A stretch of DNA of 64,000 nt from Embiotoca jacksoni. Taxonomy: Eukaryota; Chordata; Actinopteri; Embiotocidae. The stretch lies in contig JAKOON010000052.1 in NCBI GenBank assembly GCA_022577435.1, positions 1,303,654-1,367,653 of the forward strand, in the 5' to 3' direction. A program made the position numbers and the translations under genes. Positions 1 through 12,886 of the stretch are shown in pieces (within the stretch, counting starts at the first letter, position 1; each line of letters opens with the position of its first letter). The notes under the pieces are model-generated. The model made no database searches and was not told the origin of the DNA. It saw only the letters and a program-made list of their open reading frames with translations.

Positions 1-44
1 GGGGGAAGTTGAGGAGGAGAACCGATGGGGAGAACCAATGGGAA

Positions 45-76
<32 letters not shown>

Positions 77-366
77 GGAGAACCAACGGCAGGAGATGAG
101 GAAGATGGGGAGGAGGAGAACCAATGGGAAGAAGATGAGGAGGAGGAGGAGAACCAACGGCGGAAGATGGGGAGGAGGAGAACCAATGGGAAGAAGATGA
201 GGAGGAGGAGGAGGAGAACCAATGGGAGAAAGATGAGGAGGAGGAGAACCAATGGGAGGAAGATGAGGAGGAGGAGGAGAACCAATGGGAGGAAGATGAG
301 GAGGAGGGGAACCAACGGGAAGAAGGTGAGGAGGAGGAGAACCAACGGGGGGAGATGAGGAGGAGG
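1..366 (+). repeat. GAG-rich minisatellite
   Basis: About ten degenerate tandem units of roughly 27-45 bp. Each joins a run of GAG/GGA triplets to a phrase containing GAACCAATGGGA or GAACCAACGG and then AAGATGAG. Length varies mainly by the number of GGA triplets. All purine-rich on the plus strand. Any reading frame here is a by-product of units that are multiples of three. The left end is cut by the window. Confidence 0.9.
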
Positions 367-674
367 ACAAAAGAAAAAATTGCATTCATCTAGCATCGAT
401 GTTTACTTCAGCTTCTCCTCCTCCTCCTCCTCCTCCTCCTCTTTTCAATCTTTCTCAGCGTTCTTCGTCTCTTTTCCATCTTTTGTTTTTCCAACCATTC
501 TTATCATATCAAAAGGATCACATTCCTCCCCCCACCTCCCCCCACCTCCTCTCTGTGTACACATCTGCCTCGGCGCATCTTTTTGTGTGCGTCCTTCGAC
601 ATTCATATGTGCTCGTAACGCCACCGCGTCTACGCCGACCAGTGTGTGTGTGTGCGCGCGTGTTTGTGTACACT

Positions 675-676
<2 letters not shown>
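367..676. other. pyrimidine-rich non-coding stretch with (TCC)n
   Basis: Contains a (CTC)n run at about 414-441 followed by T/C-rich sequence to about 560, then mixed sequence leading into a GT tract. No gene recognised. The (CTC)n run is complementary to the GAG runs of the neighbouring minisatellite. Confidence 0.7.

Positions 677-742
<66 letters not shown>
677..742. repeat. (TG)n microsatellite
   Basis: About 33 uninterrupted TG dinucleotides, preceded by a short interrupted GT/GC tract from 642. Confidence 0.97.
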
Positions 743-744
<2 letters not shown>

Positions 745-1770
745 CCGGCTGGTGAATGGTCGATAAATCACGCTGACGGGGCCGTTTTGTTGTGTGGTCA
801 GGTCCCGGTGTTCTGGAAGGTTCCGGGGTCCTGGGACGGGGCCGAGACGGGAGTTCCCCCAGGACACGCACACACACGCACACACACACTTAGATACTTA
901 GGTGGACACACACAGCGCACACCGAGATGAGAACACGGTTCGTCCCCGAGGAGTTTGAAATATAAAGTCCAGGTCTGTTCATCCAATTTTTTTGTGTGTT
1001 TGTTGTTTTCATGATGTTTGTTTGGAGGCTCACATCCTACTGTGACATCATGAAAGATAAAGACACTGTTTTGATGCACATATCTACTTTGAGGATTAAA
1101 AAAAAAAAGTATAGAGCAACACTGAGATTTTCACCTGAATATATAATGCAGTTTAATATTAGCAAAAAAGTTATGATTTATAGCAGGAAAGTATCTGATC
1201 ATTAATAAGAATGAATACCACAAACAGCATTTAGTGTGAAGCTCTTACCACGAGGTCAGAAAAACACGTTTATTCCTTGGTTTGTTTTTTTATTGCATGA
1301 TGTAAACATCTCTCATGCTGCTAAAACAGGAAAATTCTTAATAACATAATAACATCAAAACTAAAAAACAGGTGAACGATTTGACTTTATTTTGACTTAT
1401 ATCTTACTGTAAGTGAATAAAAGTGAAACTGAATGTATTTATTAAAAGACAAACGTGGATCTCAAACTTCAGAAAATCAGGACAAAATATGTGACGAAGC
1501 AGAGCAGCATCTCTTTCTTTGTTTCGTCTGATCAACACCTCAAAACCCCCAAAAAATGTTCGAGCTATTTCATTTTTCTTCCTGCAAAAACAGTAAATTG
1601 ATCATTAAAATAGCTGATGAATTATCTGTACATTCATTTAGTCATCTTTCGGATGAGTCGACAGAAACACTAAAAAGTGAAGTGAGTTTCGGTGACGTGA
1701 GGAACAGCAGAGTCCGTTATCTCGGGATTAATTTAACATTTTCGTACACTTCATTTTCTACTGTTTCAGT

Positions 1771-1772
<2 letters not shown>
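743..1772. other. non-coding, no recognised feature
   Basis: Mixed then AT-rich sequence. A short imperfect CA tract lies at 867-889. No exon with splice signals and a recognisable protein was found on either strand. Confidence 0.6.

Positions 1773-1856
<84 letters not shown>
1773..1856. repeat. (CA)n microsatellite
   Basis: About 42 uninterrupted CA dinucleotides. Confidence 0.97.
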
Positions 1857-1858
<2 letters not shown>

Positions 1859-1979
1859 GCAGCCCGACTGTCTCGAAAAAGGCTGATTCACAGTAACGAG
1901 CTTATCTGAGCTGTCAGCAGCTTTCTCCTCCCTGCAATTTTACTAAATAATCTGGTGAGCGAAGGAGGCTGATTGTGTT

Positions 1980-1995
1980 AGAGAGAGAGAGAGAG

Positions 1996-2062
<67 letters not shown>
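1980..2062. repeat. compound (GA)n(GT)n microsatellite
   Basis: About 19 bp of GA repeats run directly into about 63 bp of GT repeats. The switch shares the G register, so it probably arose by a point change within one tract. Confidence 0.96.
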
Positions 2063-2065
<3 letters not shown>

Positions 2066-2156
2066 CCCCTCGCTGCCCTTTTCCACAGATCCTATCAATC
2101 CGCCTATATTTAGAACATTCAGAAATCTGTGGTTACTTCAAACCTTTGGCTGGCCC

Positions 2157-2157
<1 letters not shown>

Positions 2158-2200
<43 letters not shown>

Positions 2201-2236
2201 GTGTGCGTGTGTGTGTGTGTCTGAATGTGTGTGTGT
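2158..2236. repeat. (GT)n microsatellite, interrupted
   Basis: GT repeats broken by GC and CTGA steps in the distal half, suggesting an older tract than its pure neighbours. Confidence 0.93.
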
Positions 2237-2348
2237 TGCGGTGTTGCGGTGTGGCGTCCCCCCAGAAAAACGTTTGCAACAGTAGACTTGCACTCATCCC
2301 CTTCTCCACTCCTTCATACGCCAGGCATGCATTCTTCCGTCGGCCCAG

Positions 2349-2349
<1 letters not shown>

Positions 2350-2404
<55 letters not shown>
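2350..2404. repeat. (GT)n microsatellite
   Basis: About 27 uninterrupted GT dinucleotides. Confidence 0.97.
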
Positions 2405-2405
<1 letters not shown>

Positions 2406-3138
2406 TGTCCTCTTGTCATTGATTGGTCCCTGGTTCATTCCTCTGGTTGACCACAGACGGTCAGATTCCATCCATTCATCCATCTCTGCTCCTTTCTTTT
2501 TATTTTCTTGAACTCATTGGATTCTTTCTTTTCTGTCACTTTTACTCCTCTTTTCTTTTCTTCTCTTTTTTTTTTATCTCCTCAATTTCATCATCTCTGT
2601 ATTGACCTCTTTTAATAGTTTCTCCTCTCTACCTCTCCTCTCCTCCTTTATCTCTTTACAACTTCCTCTCTTCACAGTTTCTAATTCTTGAACTCTCCTT
2701 TGCTGTTTTTTTTTATTATTGTTTCTCTGCTTCGTGTGCCTTTTCCATATTCCCCACCATCTTCCTCCTCTCCCGTCTCTTCATCCCCTCTTTTTGTCAT
2801 CGTGTTTTTTTTCCCCCCTCCATCTTGGAGAAATGTGTGTGACTTCCCTCTTTAAGTTCGTCCAACTCCGTATCTCCCGTCGGCTCGTTGGATTTCAGCG
2901 GTCAACAAGTGGCTCTTTAGCTTTTCCTCTTCAGCGCGCACAAAGACACACGAGCGTTTCAGCGCTGTCTGGCCTCCGTCTGACGTCTGTGTGCATCCCG
3001 ACCATCATTACCTCACGAGGCTTCCCCCTCGCTCTCCAAAAGCAACATGTCACAGCATGACGACTGCTCCCCTCATCCCAACCCCGTGTGCAGATTGACC
3101 GCCGTAGCCAGTAGCGATTACCCGGTGACAGCAGAGCA

Positions 3139-3141
<3 letters not shown>
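2405..3141. other. non-coding with long pyrimidine tract
   Basis: About 2,466-2,825 is strongly T/C-biased on the plus strand (CTCCTC, TTTTCT, TCTCC words) and could form triplex-type structure. About 2,830-3,130 is ordinary mixed sequence. No gene recognised. Confidence 0.65.

Positions 3142-3199
<58 letters not shown>
3142..3199. repeat. (GT)n microsatellite
   Basis: About 29 uninterrupted GT dinucleotides. Confidence 0.97.
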
Positions 3200-3200
<1 letters not shown>

Positions 3201-3571
3201 AGGTAATAGACAGGCTGGAGGCAGGAGATGAGGCCCAGTGGGAGAGGAAACCTCCACCTCACCTCCTGTTAACCCAGACTGACAAGGCAGAGGGAGGGAG
3301 GGCCGAGAGGGGAGGCAGGGTGGAAAAGAGGAGATCTGGAAAACACTAACGGAACCTATTTTATATTTATCTACGTTGCAGTTTAAATGTCTTCAACCTC
3401 TGGTGACTTTTTTTGTAGCAGATGAAGAAGAGCTGCAGAAAACGTACCTCCAACTGTTTTTTTTTTCCTTCATCAGATTGAAAATCACTTAAATGACACA
3501 CGGTGAATAATGTGTTCGTAGACCCCAAAATAAGAACTTTTATTTAATATTTATATATATTATAAAGAACC

Positions 3572-3576
<5 letters not shown>
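3200..3576. other. non-coding, no recognised feature
   Basis: Short purine-rich piece (3,285-3,335) followed by AT-rich sequence. Nothing recognised. Confidence 0.6.

Positions 3577-3636
<60 letters not shown>
3577..3636. repeat. (AC)n microsatellite
   Basis: About 30 uninterrupted AC dinucleotides. Confidence 0.97.
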
Positions 3637-3638
<2 letters not shown>

Positions 3639-4252
3639 AAATAAAAGTGTAGATAGATGAGATATGATAAAAAAAAAAAAGCTTTATTAGTAGTCATGAT
3701 GTAATTCACTTCAGTTTTGTTTTTTAAGTGGAAAATGTAGCATCGCCCCCAAATAAACTTTACAAGTATGAAAAAAAAACGGCCACGTTGAAATATCAAT
3801 GTCGAGATAATTTGAACAGAAAACTGCAAACAAACAGGAATAAAAAGAAGTCTGAGGTCCTTTCAGCCTTCGTCTTCGTGAAAGCATGATATATATTTTT
3901 ATTCTGGTAGGAAGAACAGCTCATATGGAGCGAGGTCATCCGTCAGTGTAGCAGGAAGCCTTCACTTGATCCCGCCAACAGTTTGTTTGTCACTTCATTG
4001 TTCCCGACTCGAGTGCACATGATATTTAACGCTCCTCGCTTCCCCTCGGCTGCTCGACTCCCACGGAAAAAAAAAAATGATGCACTCCTCCGAGAAGTAA
4101 TCCCTCAAAATCATGTCATCTCAGCAGCTTTGTTTGTGCCACAATCTCTTGATTTAGGAGTTCATATCAAGTTTCTTCTCATGTCTTATATATGTGGCTG
4201 AAATCAGTAAAATACGCCAGTTTAGTCTCAAGTCAATAAATCTTTTCTACAA
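3637..4252. other. non-coding, no recognised feature
   Basis: AT-rich sequence with scattered A-runs. No exon, RNA gene or repeat recognised. Confidence 0.55.
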
Positions 4253-4541
4253 ATTATCTCGGTGTTGTTAGCTAAAGTTACTCCTTCTTATTAGTTTTCT
4301 GGAGGTCCATCTGAAAATAATCCCTCATTCATTAGAAAAGAAGATTCAAAAATATGTGTTTTTGTTGACGTGTCTGTTTGATTGACAGGCCTGTGGTGCA
4401 GTCAGGATACAGCTATCGGTGGGCGGGACGTAGTATCTTCAGGTTTCCAATCAGATCAGTCAGATCCACAGCTGGCTCCTCCCCACAGGTCGTCCAAATA
4501 TGGTCACTTCCTGCTCCAAACTAGCAAAGATGGCGCCGGAC
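4253..4541 (+). mobile_element. non-autonomous interspersed element, copy A
   Basis: Shares an ordered set of phrases with three other copies here (6,161-6,508; 16,567-16,816 reversed; 16,817-17,205): GTTGTTAGCTAAAGT, TTTCTGGAGGTCCATCTGA, GTTTGATTGACAGGCCTGTG, a GGCGGG word, and CGTCCAAATATGGTCACTTC followed by AGATGGCG. It has no ORF of its own. It resembles dispersed non-autonomous elements of fish genomes, but I cannot name the family without a repeat library. Confidence 0.8.
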
Positions 4542-4739
4542 AAAATCAGAACCCCAGGCTTCACAAAGCAGCCGTGACGTCACCGCTGGTTGCCGCTTGT
4601 CCGCGAGCTGTTGATCACATGACTGACGTCCTGAGGAGGGACACGAAGCCCAAACTGAACTTTATTATCAGTTTTTTGTTCTGTTGAACGTTCTGTTGTT
4701 GAAGTGTGTGAACTCTCTGCACTGTAACACCAAATCCAG

Positions 4740-4772
4740 AAAAGTACCAAAAGTCGAGTCGAGTCGAGTCCA
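4740..4772 (+). repeat. short GTCGA direct repeat
   Basis: Three successive GTCGA pentamers within AAGTCGAGTCGAGTCGAGTC. Too short to carry further meaning. Confidence 0.6.
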
Positions 4773-4951
4773 GACCCCTGATTCAACTTTTTTTGTTGTT
4801 TTTGTTAAAGAAACAAATGATGCCGAGGAGGTTAATGTGAAGAGAAAGTGACGGAGGTGAGACTGAGGACAGGAAGAGATAGACGAGGTCACGGAGAGAT
4901 GGAGAAATATGTTCCCTGCTCGGACCGCTGACACGACCCGGGCTGAACTGT

Positions 4952-5109
<158 letters not shown>

Positions 5110-6160
5110 CGGGGTTGAACGGCGGCCAGCGTACATGCTCCGCCACATCAGCAGCAGGTTCAACCTTTGACCTTTTAAACTCCTCACCAGACTCAGACGG
5201 ATTGGGGGGGAGAAGATACACGGAGGGAGGGCAACGTGAAGTAAAATGTGAACAGAGAGGCGGAAATGAGGGAGAAGGAGGAGAAGAAAGAAGCCAAAGG
5301 AAGATGACAGGAGGAGACGGGAAGGAGAAGGAGTAAAAAAACAAAAAAACCGATTCTGAAGTCGCCGAGAGACAAAACGAGACGTGAATGTGTGAAAACG
5401 TTGACGGAGCCGAACAGAAAGCGAAGGATCGCGAGTGAAAGAGTGCAGTCAGGTGAAAGTGATACGGCGAGTCGAACAGGACGTACAGGGTGGTCTCCCT
5501 CCGCCCACCCCCCCACCCTCCCCCCCAGCGCTCCCTCGCTACCTCGCATCCCCCGCTCGCTCCTCGGGAGGCTGACACTTCTCTTCATCCGTTTGACCGC
5601 TCACAGAAGGGGGGATGAATAGAGGAGTGGAGCGGGGTGAAAAGAGCGGGATGAGTGGAGAAGAAAAGAGGGCGAAGGGAGGATGAGCAGCAGACGGACA
5701 TCTAAATGCTCGCCCCGCCGATCTATTGGGAGAGCGGGAGGGAGTGGAGAGAGAGAGGGAGACGCACAAAAACAAAAACATGGATGCAGACAGTTTGGAC
5801 CGAATGCGGCGACACATTCGCTGGCGGTGGACGTCCGAACTCTGGGCGTGAAAACACAAACGAGTGTCGCCGAGCGGTCCGAGAGACGCGTTGCGTAACC
5901 GCGCAACGGGTTCAAATCTGCCCAAGAACTCGTCCCCTTCTCATATTTTCATCCGTGTTTTTCGGCCTTCGATGCATTAAAATTTCAAAAGCTCCATTTG
6001 AGGACTTTGTCATTGTGAAAACTTGAAATTGTTGCTGCTATTGGAACAAAACCTCTTGCAAATATCTCGTAAAGAGGAACACAGGAAATGAGAAATCAGT
6101 TGTGGTTGTTGTTTTACGAACTACTAACGTCTGCAAACTCCCTGCGGGTTGGTGATCGTC
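5110..6160. other. CpG-rich non-coding stretch
   Basis: From about 5,110 to 5,930 CpG is clearly commoner than in the flanks, with words such as GGCGGCCAGCG, GTCGCCGAGAG and GATCGCGAG. A C-rich block lies at 5,500-5,540, and purine-biased patches at 5,190-5,340 and 5,620-5,770. No protein is recognisable in either direction. It could be an unmethylated CpG island or an old promoter, but this is only a compositional impression. Confidence 0.35.
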
Positions 6161-6508
6161 ATCATAGACCGTATGTAAAAGTTTACGGAGCTTCTGGGGT
6201 CGGAAAAGTGAGGCCAATGCAGAAGTGCTTTAAAATGCAATACCACTGAGGGCCACTAGGGGCTGGCTAAAATAAAACCAACCTCTGGTCCCGTAGACTC
6301 CCATTTATAAACTGTAAAACTTCTCATTAAATACAGTCAGCCTTTTTGAAAAATAATCCCATCATTTTTTTATGTCTGGTTTAATTGACAGGCTTGCGGT
6401 GCAGGCAGTATAAGTGGGCGGGGCTTAGTGACACATGGAGCACTTGCTCCTCCGCAGCTCGTCCCATTATGGTCACTTCTGACTCCAAGATGGCGACGGC
6501 CGACATGC
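6161..6508 (+). mobile_element. non-autonomous interspersed element, copy B
   Basis: Runs from a phrase ATAGACCGTATGTAAA through GGCCACTAGGGGCTGGC, GTAGACTCCCATTTATAA, TTAATTGACAGGC, GGGCGGGGC and CTCGTCCCATTATGGTCAC to CAAGATGGCGACGG. It is more diverged than copies C and D. It retains the GCCACTAG region that copy A lacks, so it shows more of the full element order. Confidence 0.75.
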
Positions 6509-7229
<721 letters not shown>

Positions 7230-7327
7230 GCTTCGAGTGGGTGCAATGTAAGGTCAGTGGGATAAGTATTGGTGCCAGGGAGGGGTGAGAACCGGCCGTC
7301 AGACCCCAAAACACCCTTATCTGATCT

Positions 7328-7330
7328 CTG

Positions 7331-7402
<72 letters not shown>
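7328..7402. repeat. compound (TC)n(AC)n microsatellite
   Basis: A short TC run (7,328-7,341) leads directly into about 30 CA dinucleotides. Confidence 0.95.
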
Positions 7403-7404
<2 letters not shown>

Positions 7405-7484
7405 CTCTGTCTGCTGCAGCTGCATATACACCTGTCTCTCCTTCATGCTTTGTACATTTAGCTCTTCCTCTTCTATATTAAAGC

Positions 7485-7486
<2 letters not shown>

Positions 7487-7577
<91 letters not shown>
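7487..7577. repeat. (CA)n microsatellite
   Basis: About 45 uninterrupted CA dinucleotides. It is the third CA tract within 500 bp, all in the same orientation. Confidence 0.97.
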
Positions 7578-7581
<4 letters not shown>

Positions 7582-8041
7582 AGTGATCCTGCAGCACTCA
7601 AGATAACGCAGCAAAAAAACAGCTGTGTGTGTGTGTGCGTGCGTGTCCATATCTGCGGATTTATGAGTTCAAGCTATTATTTGTGTGGGAGAGGTCACTT
7701 ATGTGTGTGTGTGTGTGTTCCTCGGCCTCCGTCTCAACTTCCTGTCCTGTCTGTGGCCGGCCTTATCGCCGTGACAACAGGTCAGGCACTGGTCACTGCA
7801 GCGGAGCCATTCCCTGACCTGATTGGACGGGGCGGGGAGCGGTGGGCCGCTACTTCCGACCGATGGTCAAGTAGCGGTCAGGAATGGGAAGGGGGGGGGG
7901 GTGGAGGGGGGGCAGTCAAGGTGGTTGAAACTCGGGTACACACAAATAAAACCTCACATATTAATAAATAGCTTTAACTCTTGTGAAATCACAGATGTCG
8001 ACACACGCGCCCCTACGTCTTCAATAAGTCATGCATATTTC

Positions 8042-8044
<3 letters not shown>
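7578..8044. other. non-coding, short GT tracts and G-run
   Basis: Short GT tracts at 7,625-7,647 and 7,702-7,719. A G-rich stretch at 7,888-7,912 includes a run of ten G. No gene recognised. Confidence 0.55.

Positions 8045-8117
<73 letters not shown>
8045..8117. repeat. (AC)n microsatellite
   Basis: About 36 uninterrupted AC dinucleotides. Confidence 0.97.
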
Positions 8118-8121
<4 letters not shown>

Positions 8122-8220
8122 TACACTGACCGTGCGGTGACCGGGTCAGGTCATTGTTCTGTGTTATCAGTCTTGACCTCTCCGTCAGTCTCCCCGATAC
8201 GACCCGCATCTACATCCCTT

Positions 8221-9111
<891 letters not shown>

Positions 9112-9112
9112 A

Positions 9113-9245
9113 ACTCCCGGCCCAGAATTGACCTCTAAAAAGTGTCTGGACCCAAATTGACTTAAAAAAAAAAAAAAAAAGTGGCTGAGGTTGAATTGAC
9201 CTTTTTTTTTTTTTTTTTGTCTTGACTCTAAATTGAGCCGGGAGT
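9113..9245. repeat. nested inverted repeat with A17/T17 arms
   Basis: The outer arms are ACTCCCGGC at the left and GCCGGGAGT at the right. The inner arms are a run of 17 A (9,164-9,180) and a run of 17 T (9,202-9,218) separated by 21 nt. The motif AATTGA occurs four times in between and around. The whole can fold into one long imperfect hairpin, and may be a small transposon remnant. Confidence 0.7.
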
Positions 9246-10668
9246 GCAGCTAAAAGCCGCTGTTTCTCCAGCCCTGTTTGTTTTGGACTATTCTGTCTTT
9301 ATTTGCTTTATCAGCGCTCGGAGCAGCTCCCAGCAGGCCCCTCTGACTTCAGCCACTCGTTTATCGTCTCCCCTGTTCCTCACTCACTCCTTCTTCCTCC
9401 TCCGTAACATCTAGTTACCCTCCGCCTGACCTCCTCCTCCTCCTCCTCCTCCTGCAGTCCTGTAATATTTCCCCAATCATTCTTTTTGAGGTTTCTCTCG
9501 TCCCTCTCATTTACCTCCTCTCTCGCTCGCTCTCGCTCTCTCTCTCTCTCTCCTGTCCATCTATGTGTCTCGCTCACCCTCTCCCCTGTCTGTGCAGTGT
9601 CTAATTGACAGCGGAGACCCCTGGTTGAACCAACAGCACTCTTCTCTCCTTTTTGTTTCTTTTCTCCATTTCAGCCTTTTTTTTTTTTTTTTTTTTTTTT
9701 TTTGCAGGTCGCACAACTTTTCTGTCACTGCTGACGAAGAGGAAAGGGAGGAAGGGAGGATGGGGTGAAGTGGGGGAGGGACACGAGAGCGAGGGCGAGA
9801 GACAGAGTGAGTGAGAGGAAGATGATGGGGACGAGGAGAGAAAAAAAAAGAAGTGAGGTAGCTCAGAGTTCAGAGACGCTTGCGACACCGAGACGTGAAT
9901 AACGGGTCGTTGAGGAGCTGCTGAGTACCGTTCAGACACGTCTGTATATTTCACCTGCAGACCTCCAACGTGTCGCCTGAAAACTAGAAGAGCCTGAACT
10001 GCCAATAAGATACCAGAGCTCGTTTTTCATGTTCGGCGTGTGACGCTCGGTCGGCACCGATGGGGAGTTGATCCAGATGTCATCGTTTCGTTGCTCTTTT
10101 TTTAACGACGTTGATTAGTGACCCGTGTGTGATGCAGGTTGGACCAATGTGGCCGATACCATCAGTCGATCCGTTTTATGGGGTCATATCGTCACTAAAA
10201 TACAATACTTGACTGAAAACATTGGTTTTCTGTTTGAACGTGAAACTTTGTTTAACCTGCATCTCATAATTTTTTTTCCCTCACCAATGGAGGTCAGTCA
10301 GTGTAGCAGTAACAGTTGAAAACTGCCGAGCGGTCAGTTTTCTGCATTATTTCTATTTACTGACCTGAAAAATGTACTTGTGGTGGTTGATGTGTATGCG
10401 GTTAGAAGGGGGAGAGTGTTATTTGGAGTTATTTTCTGTATTAACTACTTACAGATCGGTCCTCAAAGCCTCACATGCAGACTGTCGGTAGACGCTACAA
10501 TTTACTATATTCCCCTAAATGCCTCGCGTGGCTGTGCACGGGGGAAGCCTCCAAGTCCCGACTCGGTTACTGCAGTGCACGCAACTCATGTGAGACCAGA
10601 ACAGTTTGAAAAGAAAACACAAGACTGGGTCAAAACCCAGTAAATGGCTAGACCGCATATTGAACTCT
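9246..10668. other. non-coding, (CT)n, poly-T and purine tract
   Basis: Contains (CTC)n at about 9,432-9,452, a CT-rich stretch at 9,520-9,552, a 27-base-scale T-run ending near 9,703, and a purine-rich tract at about 9,737-9,858. 10,000-10,668 is ordinary sequence. A short perfect hairpin ACTGGGT/ACCCAGT lies at 10,624-10,641. No gene recognised. Confidence 0.5.
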
Positions 10669-10743
10669 AATGAGGGCTTTTAAGTTGAAATGAGGCCTTT
10701 TAATTTGAATTTGTAATGAGGCCTTTTAATTTGAATTTGAAAG
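10669..10743 (+). repeat. short tandem repeat, ~20-27 bp unit
   Basis: Three successive units of AATGAGG(G/C)CTTTTAA followed by (G/T)TTGAA. The last two are nearly identical and the first diverged. Confidence 0.8.
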
Positions 10744-11987
10744 GGGAATGTGTTCAGATTTCACACAAATTGCTTGACGGAAACGTACACGTCATTTATT
10801 GTGTAGTTTTAAAGTTCTTTAGTTTTAATGTTAATGAGGCTTCTTGTAAATATTATGTGATTCTTTACCTTCAGACTAGAAAGCTGCTGGTTTGAAACCC
10901 CCCCTGGTTTCTGCCAAATAAAGAAAAAATGGATTGATGCCTTTGTGCCCAGTCGATGTGCTCCTTCACTCACAGGATGAAGGTGGAAATACATACTTAA
11001 TATGTAATAATAATACAGTTTCTATCTGGACATAAACACATAAAACACTTCTGCGTGTTGATCTCCAACGAGACGGAGAAAGTGTGTGTGTTTGTTGGAG
11101 GACTTTATCCGGTACTCCGAGCGCCAGTAGCTGGTCACTTCTGCCTGATAACCTCTCAATGTGACCTTTGACCTCTCACTTTCAGAGGTCAAGAGCTGAC
11201 TTCAGGGGGTTAAGTGTGAAAGTCCTTTTTCCTGCAGACTGTCGGTCTGACGGAGCTGGTTTCTCTCACTGGACCAGAAAAAAGTAGGTTTTTTTCCTAA
11301 TTTTCTGGTTCCAGTTTTCTCACGTGTGAAAATTTGCTGCTTTTTCTCCGTTTTTAATTGTTTTCATTTAAATATTTTACGAGGTTTTCGGATTGCCGGT
11401 CAGACGACAATTTAACCGACATCATGTCAGACTGTTAAAGATTGGTCTGTTTCATAAATGAAGTGATTTCCTGTTAATCCGGCTACACGACATAAGTTGT
11501 GTTTCCTATTTCTTTTTTCAAACAGTCTAAACAGTCTTAGCTGGAAGAAAGTTTCATCGACTTCAGAAAGAGACCTTTCACCCAGAAAAAGCTGTCGGGC
11601 CTCTGAGACATTGATCGGCACAAGTCAAGAGAATCTTTTTTTTTTTTCTAGCCATATTGTTCTTTTTGGTGACCTTTTCACCCTGAAACCTGACAGACGG
11701 TGAGCAGGGAGGAAGTGACGGATGACAGACAGCCGTTGTTGTTTCTCATGATGGAGATAAAAAAACAAAAAAACACTTTCCCTCCTTTTAGTGAGCTGAA
11801 CTCGAGTCGGGGGAGGTGGGGGGGGCAGAAAGTGGAGAGAAAAGAGGGAGTGACGACGGCTGTGACGGACAGCTGTCGAGACGCTCCGGCTTAGATGTCG
11901 TCTTCTCTTTTTTCCGTCTCCTTTTGACCTTAAACACACCGCAGCAGGCCGATGGGAGGGCATGTGAAAGGCAGGTGGTTTTTGTCT

Positions 11988-11991
<4 letters not shown>
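10744..11991. other. non-coding, no exon recognised
   Basis: Mixed sequence. A phrase near 11,229-11,284 has a CTGCAG-type acceptor look, but its translation matches nothing I know. A perfect DR1 motif at 11,162 is listed separately. Confidence 0.5.
11162..11174 (-). promoter_or_regulatory. perfect DR1 nuclear-receptor-type motif
   Basis: TGACCTTTGACCT reads AGGTCAAAGGTCA on the minus strand: two exact AGGTCA half-sites spaced by one base, the consensus for RXR heterodimers and HNF4. A further AGGTCA half-site lies on the plus strand at 11,186-11,191. Weaker variants lie at 12,048, 12,183 and 12,803. The motif match is seen; any binding is inference. Confidence 0.4.

Positions 11992-12036
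<45 letters not shown>
11992..12036. repeat. (TG)n microsatellite
   Basis: About 22 uninterrupted TG dinucleotides. Confidence 0.97.
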
Positions 12037-12037
<1 letters not shown>

Positions 12038-12886
12038 ACGCCCATGGTGACCTTTGAACTCTGGGCCGAAATGAGGATTTAGAGTTGAGGAAAGGTCGGG
12101 AGAGAGATGTCTCGATGACAGACAGGTGCCAAAGCAAACTGCTCTCCGCGACGACGGTCTGGAGCACTTGCCCTGATTTCGGTGACCTTTGAACTTTTAG
12201 TGTGTGGTCTGGAGCAAAGGTCACGTAGCCGAGCTCGTGTTTATCAAACTTCTGGTCGTAAAACTTTCAACATATGTGACGTGAAAATCTTTTACTTTTT
12301 TCTCCTGCTCACTAACGGTGTTTTCACACTTTGTTCCTTTCAGCGTTGAAAACAAACTTAGTCAGCACTTTTTTTTTTAGCACTCCAACCGAACTGAGTA
12401 GATCTAGACATGTTTTTTTTTTTTTTTTTTTTTTTTTTTTCTGTTATAATTGAAGAACACTTAAAGTTTGGATCAGACTCTAAAATCATTTTAAACATGT
12501 TAGCACCAAACTGTTTATAGTTTTTAAAGCATGTTATTCTGAGAACATTATTCAGAAGAACATATTGGGAATAAAAGTAGCAAAAAGAAAACATCCTGCT
12601 GATAACATAGCTGGGATGTAATATTCTCTATGAAAAAAATTATATAGCAGCTTTTTCATTGAGGAGAACTTTTGGCTTTTTTTTCCTTTTTTTTTTACCT
12701 GCACTTTACTGGGAACAAACACTCGAGTGATGTCACCGCGGATGATTGATGAGGAGTTGCTTCTCTCGATAAAAAGTCCAGTCTCACTTTCCCTGCTTTT
12801 AGCGACCTTCGACCTCTCGCCTGTCAAATCTCAGAAGGTGATGGACGGCTGTGAGAGGTGCATGTTGGGAGAGAGAGAGAGAGAGA
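12037..12886. other. non-coding, poly-T and DR1-like words
   Basis: Includes a run of about 28 T (12,413-12,440), TGACCTTTGAACT twice (12,048; 12,183), and a short (GA)n at 12,869-12,886 leading into the 11-bp satellite. No gene recognised. Confidence 0.55.

Noticed and set aside
745..885. Minus-strand GPVPG peptide resembling the exocyst exon expected upstream
   Set aside because: It is on the wrong strand for the gene, and the surrounding residues do not match the expected continuation. The resemblance is a five-residue coincidence.
5539..5925. Overlapping 100-130-codon open frames on the minus strand in the CpG-rich block
   Set aside because: Composition is Ser/Pro/Arg-rich and low-complexity, as expected from pyrimidine-biased DNA. 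No domain or splice structure is seen.
11229..11284. Possible exon after a CTGCAG acceptor
   Set aside because: Only about 18 codons, no recognisable protein, weak donor, and no relation to the expected preceding exocyst exon.
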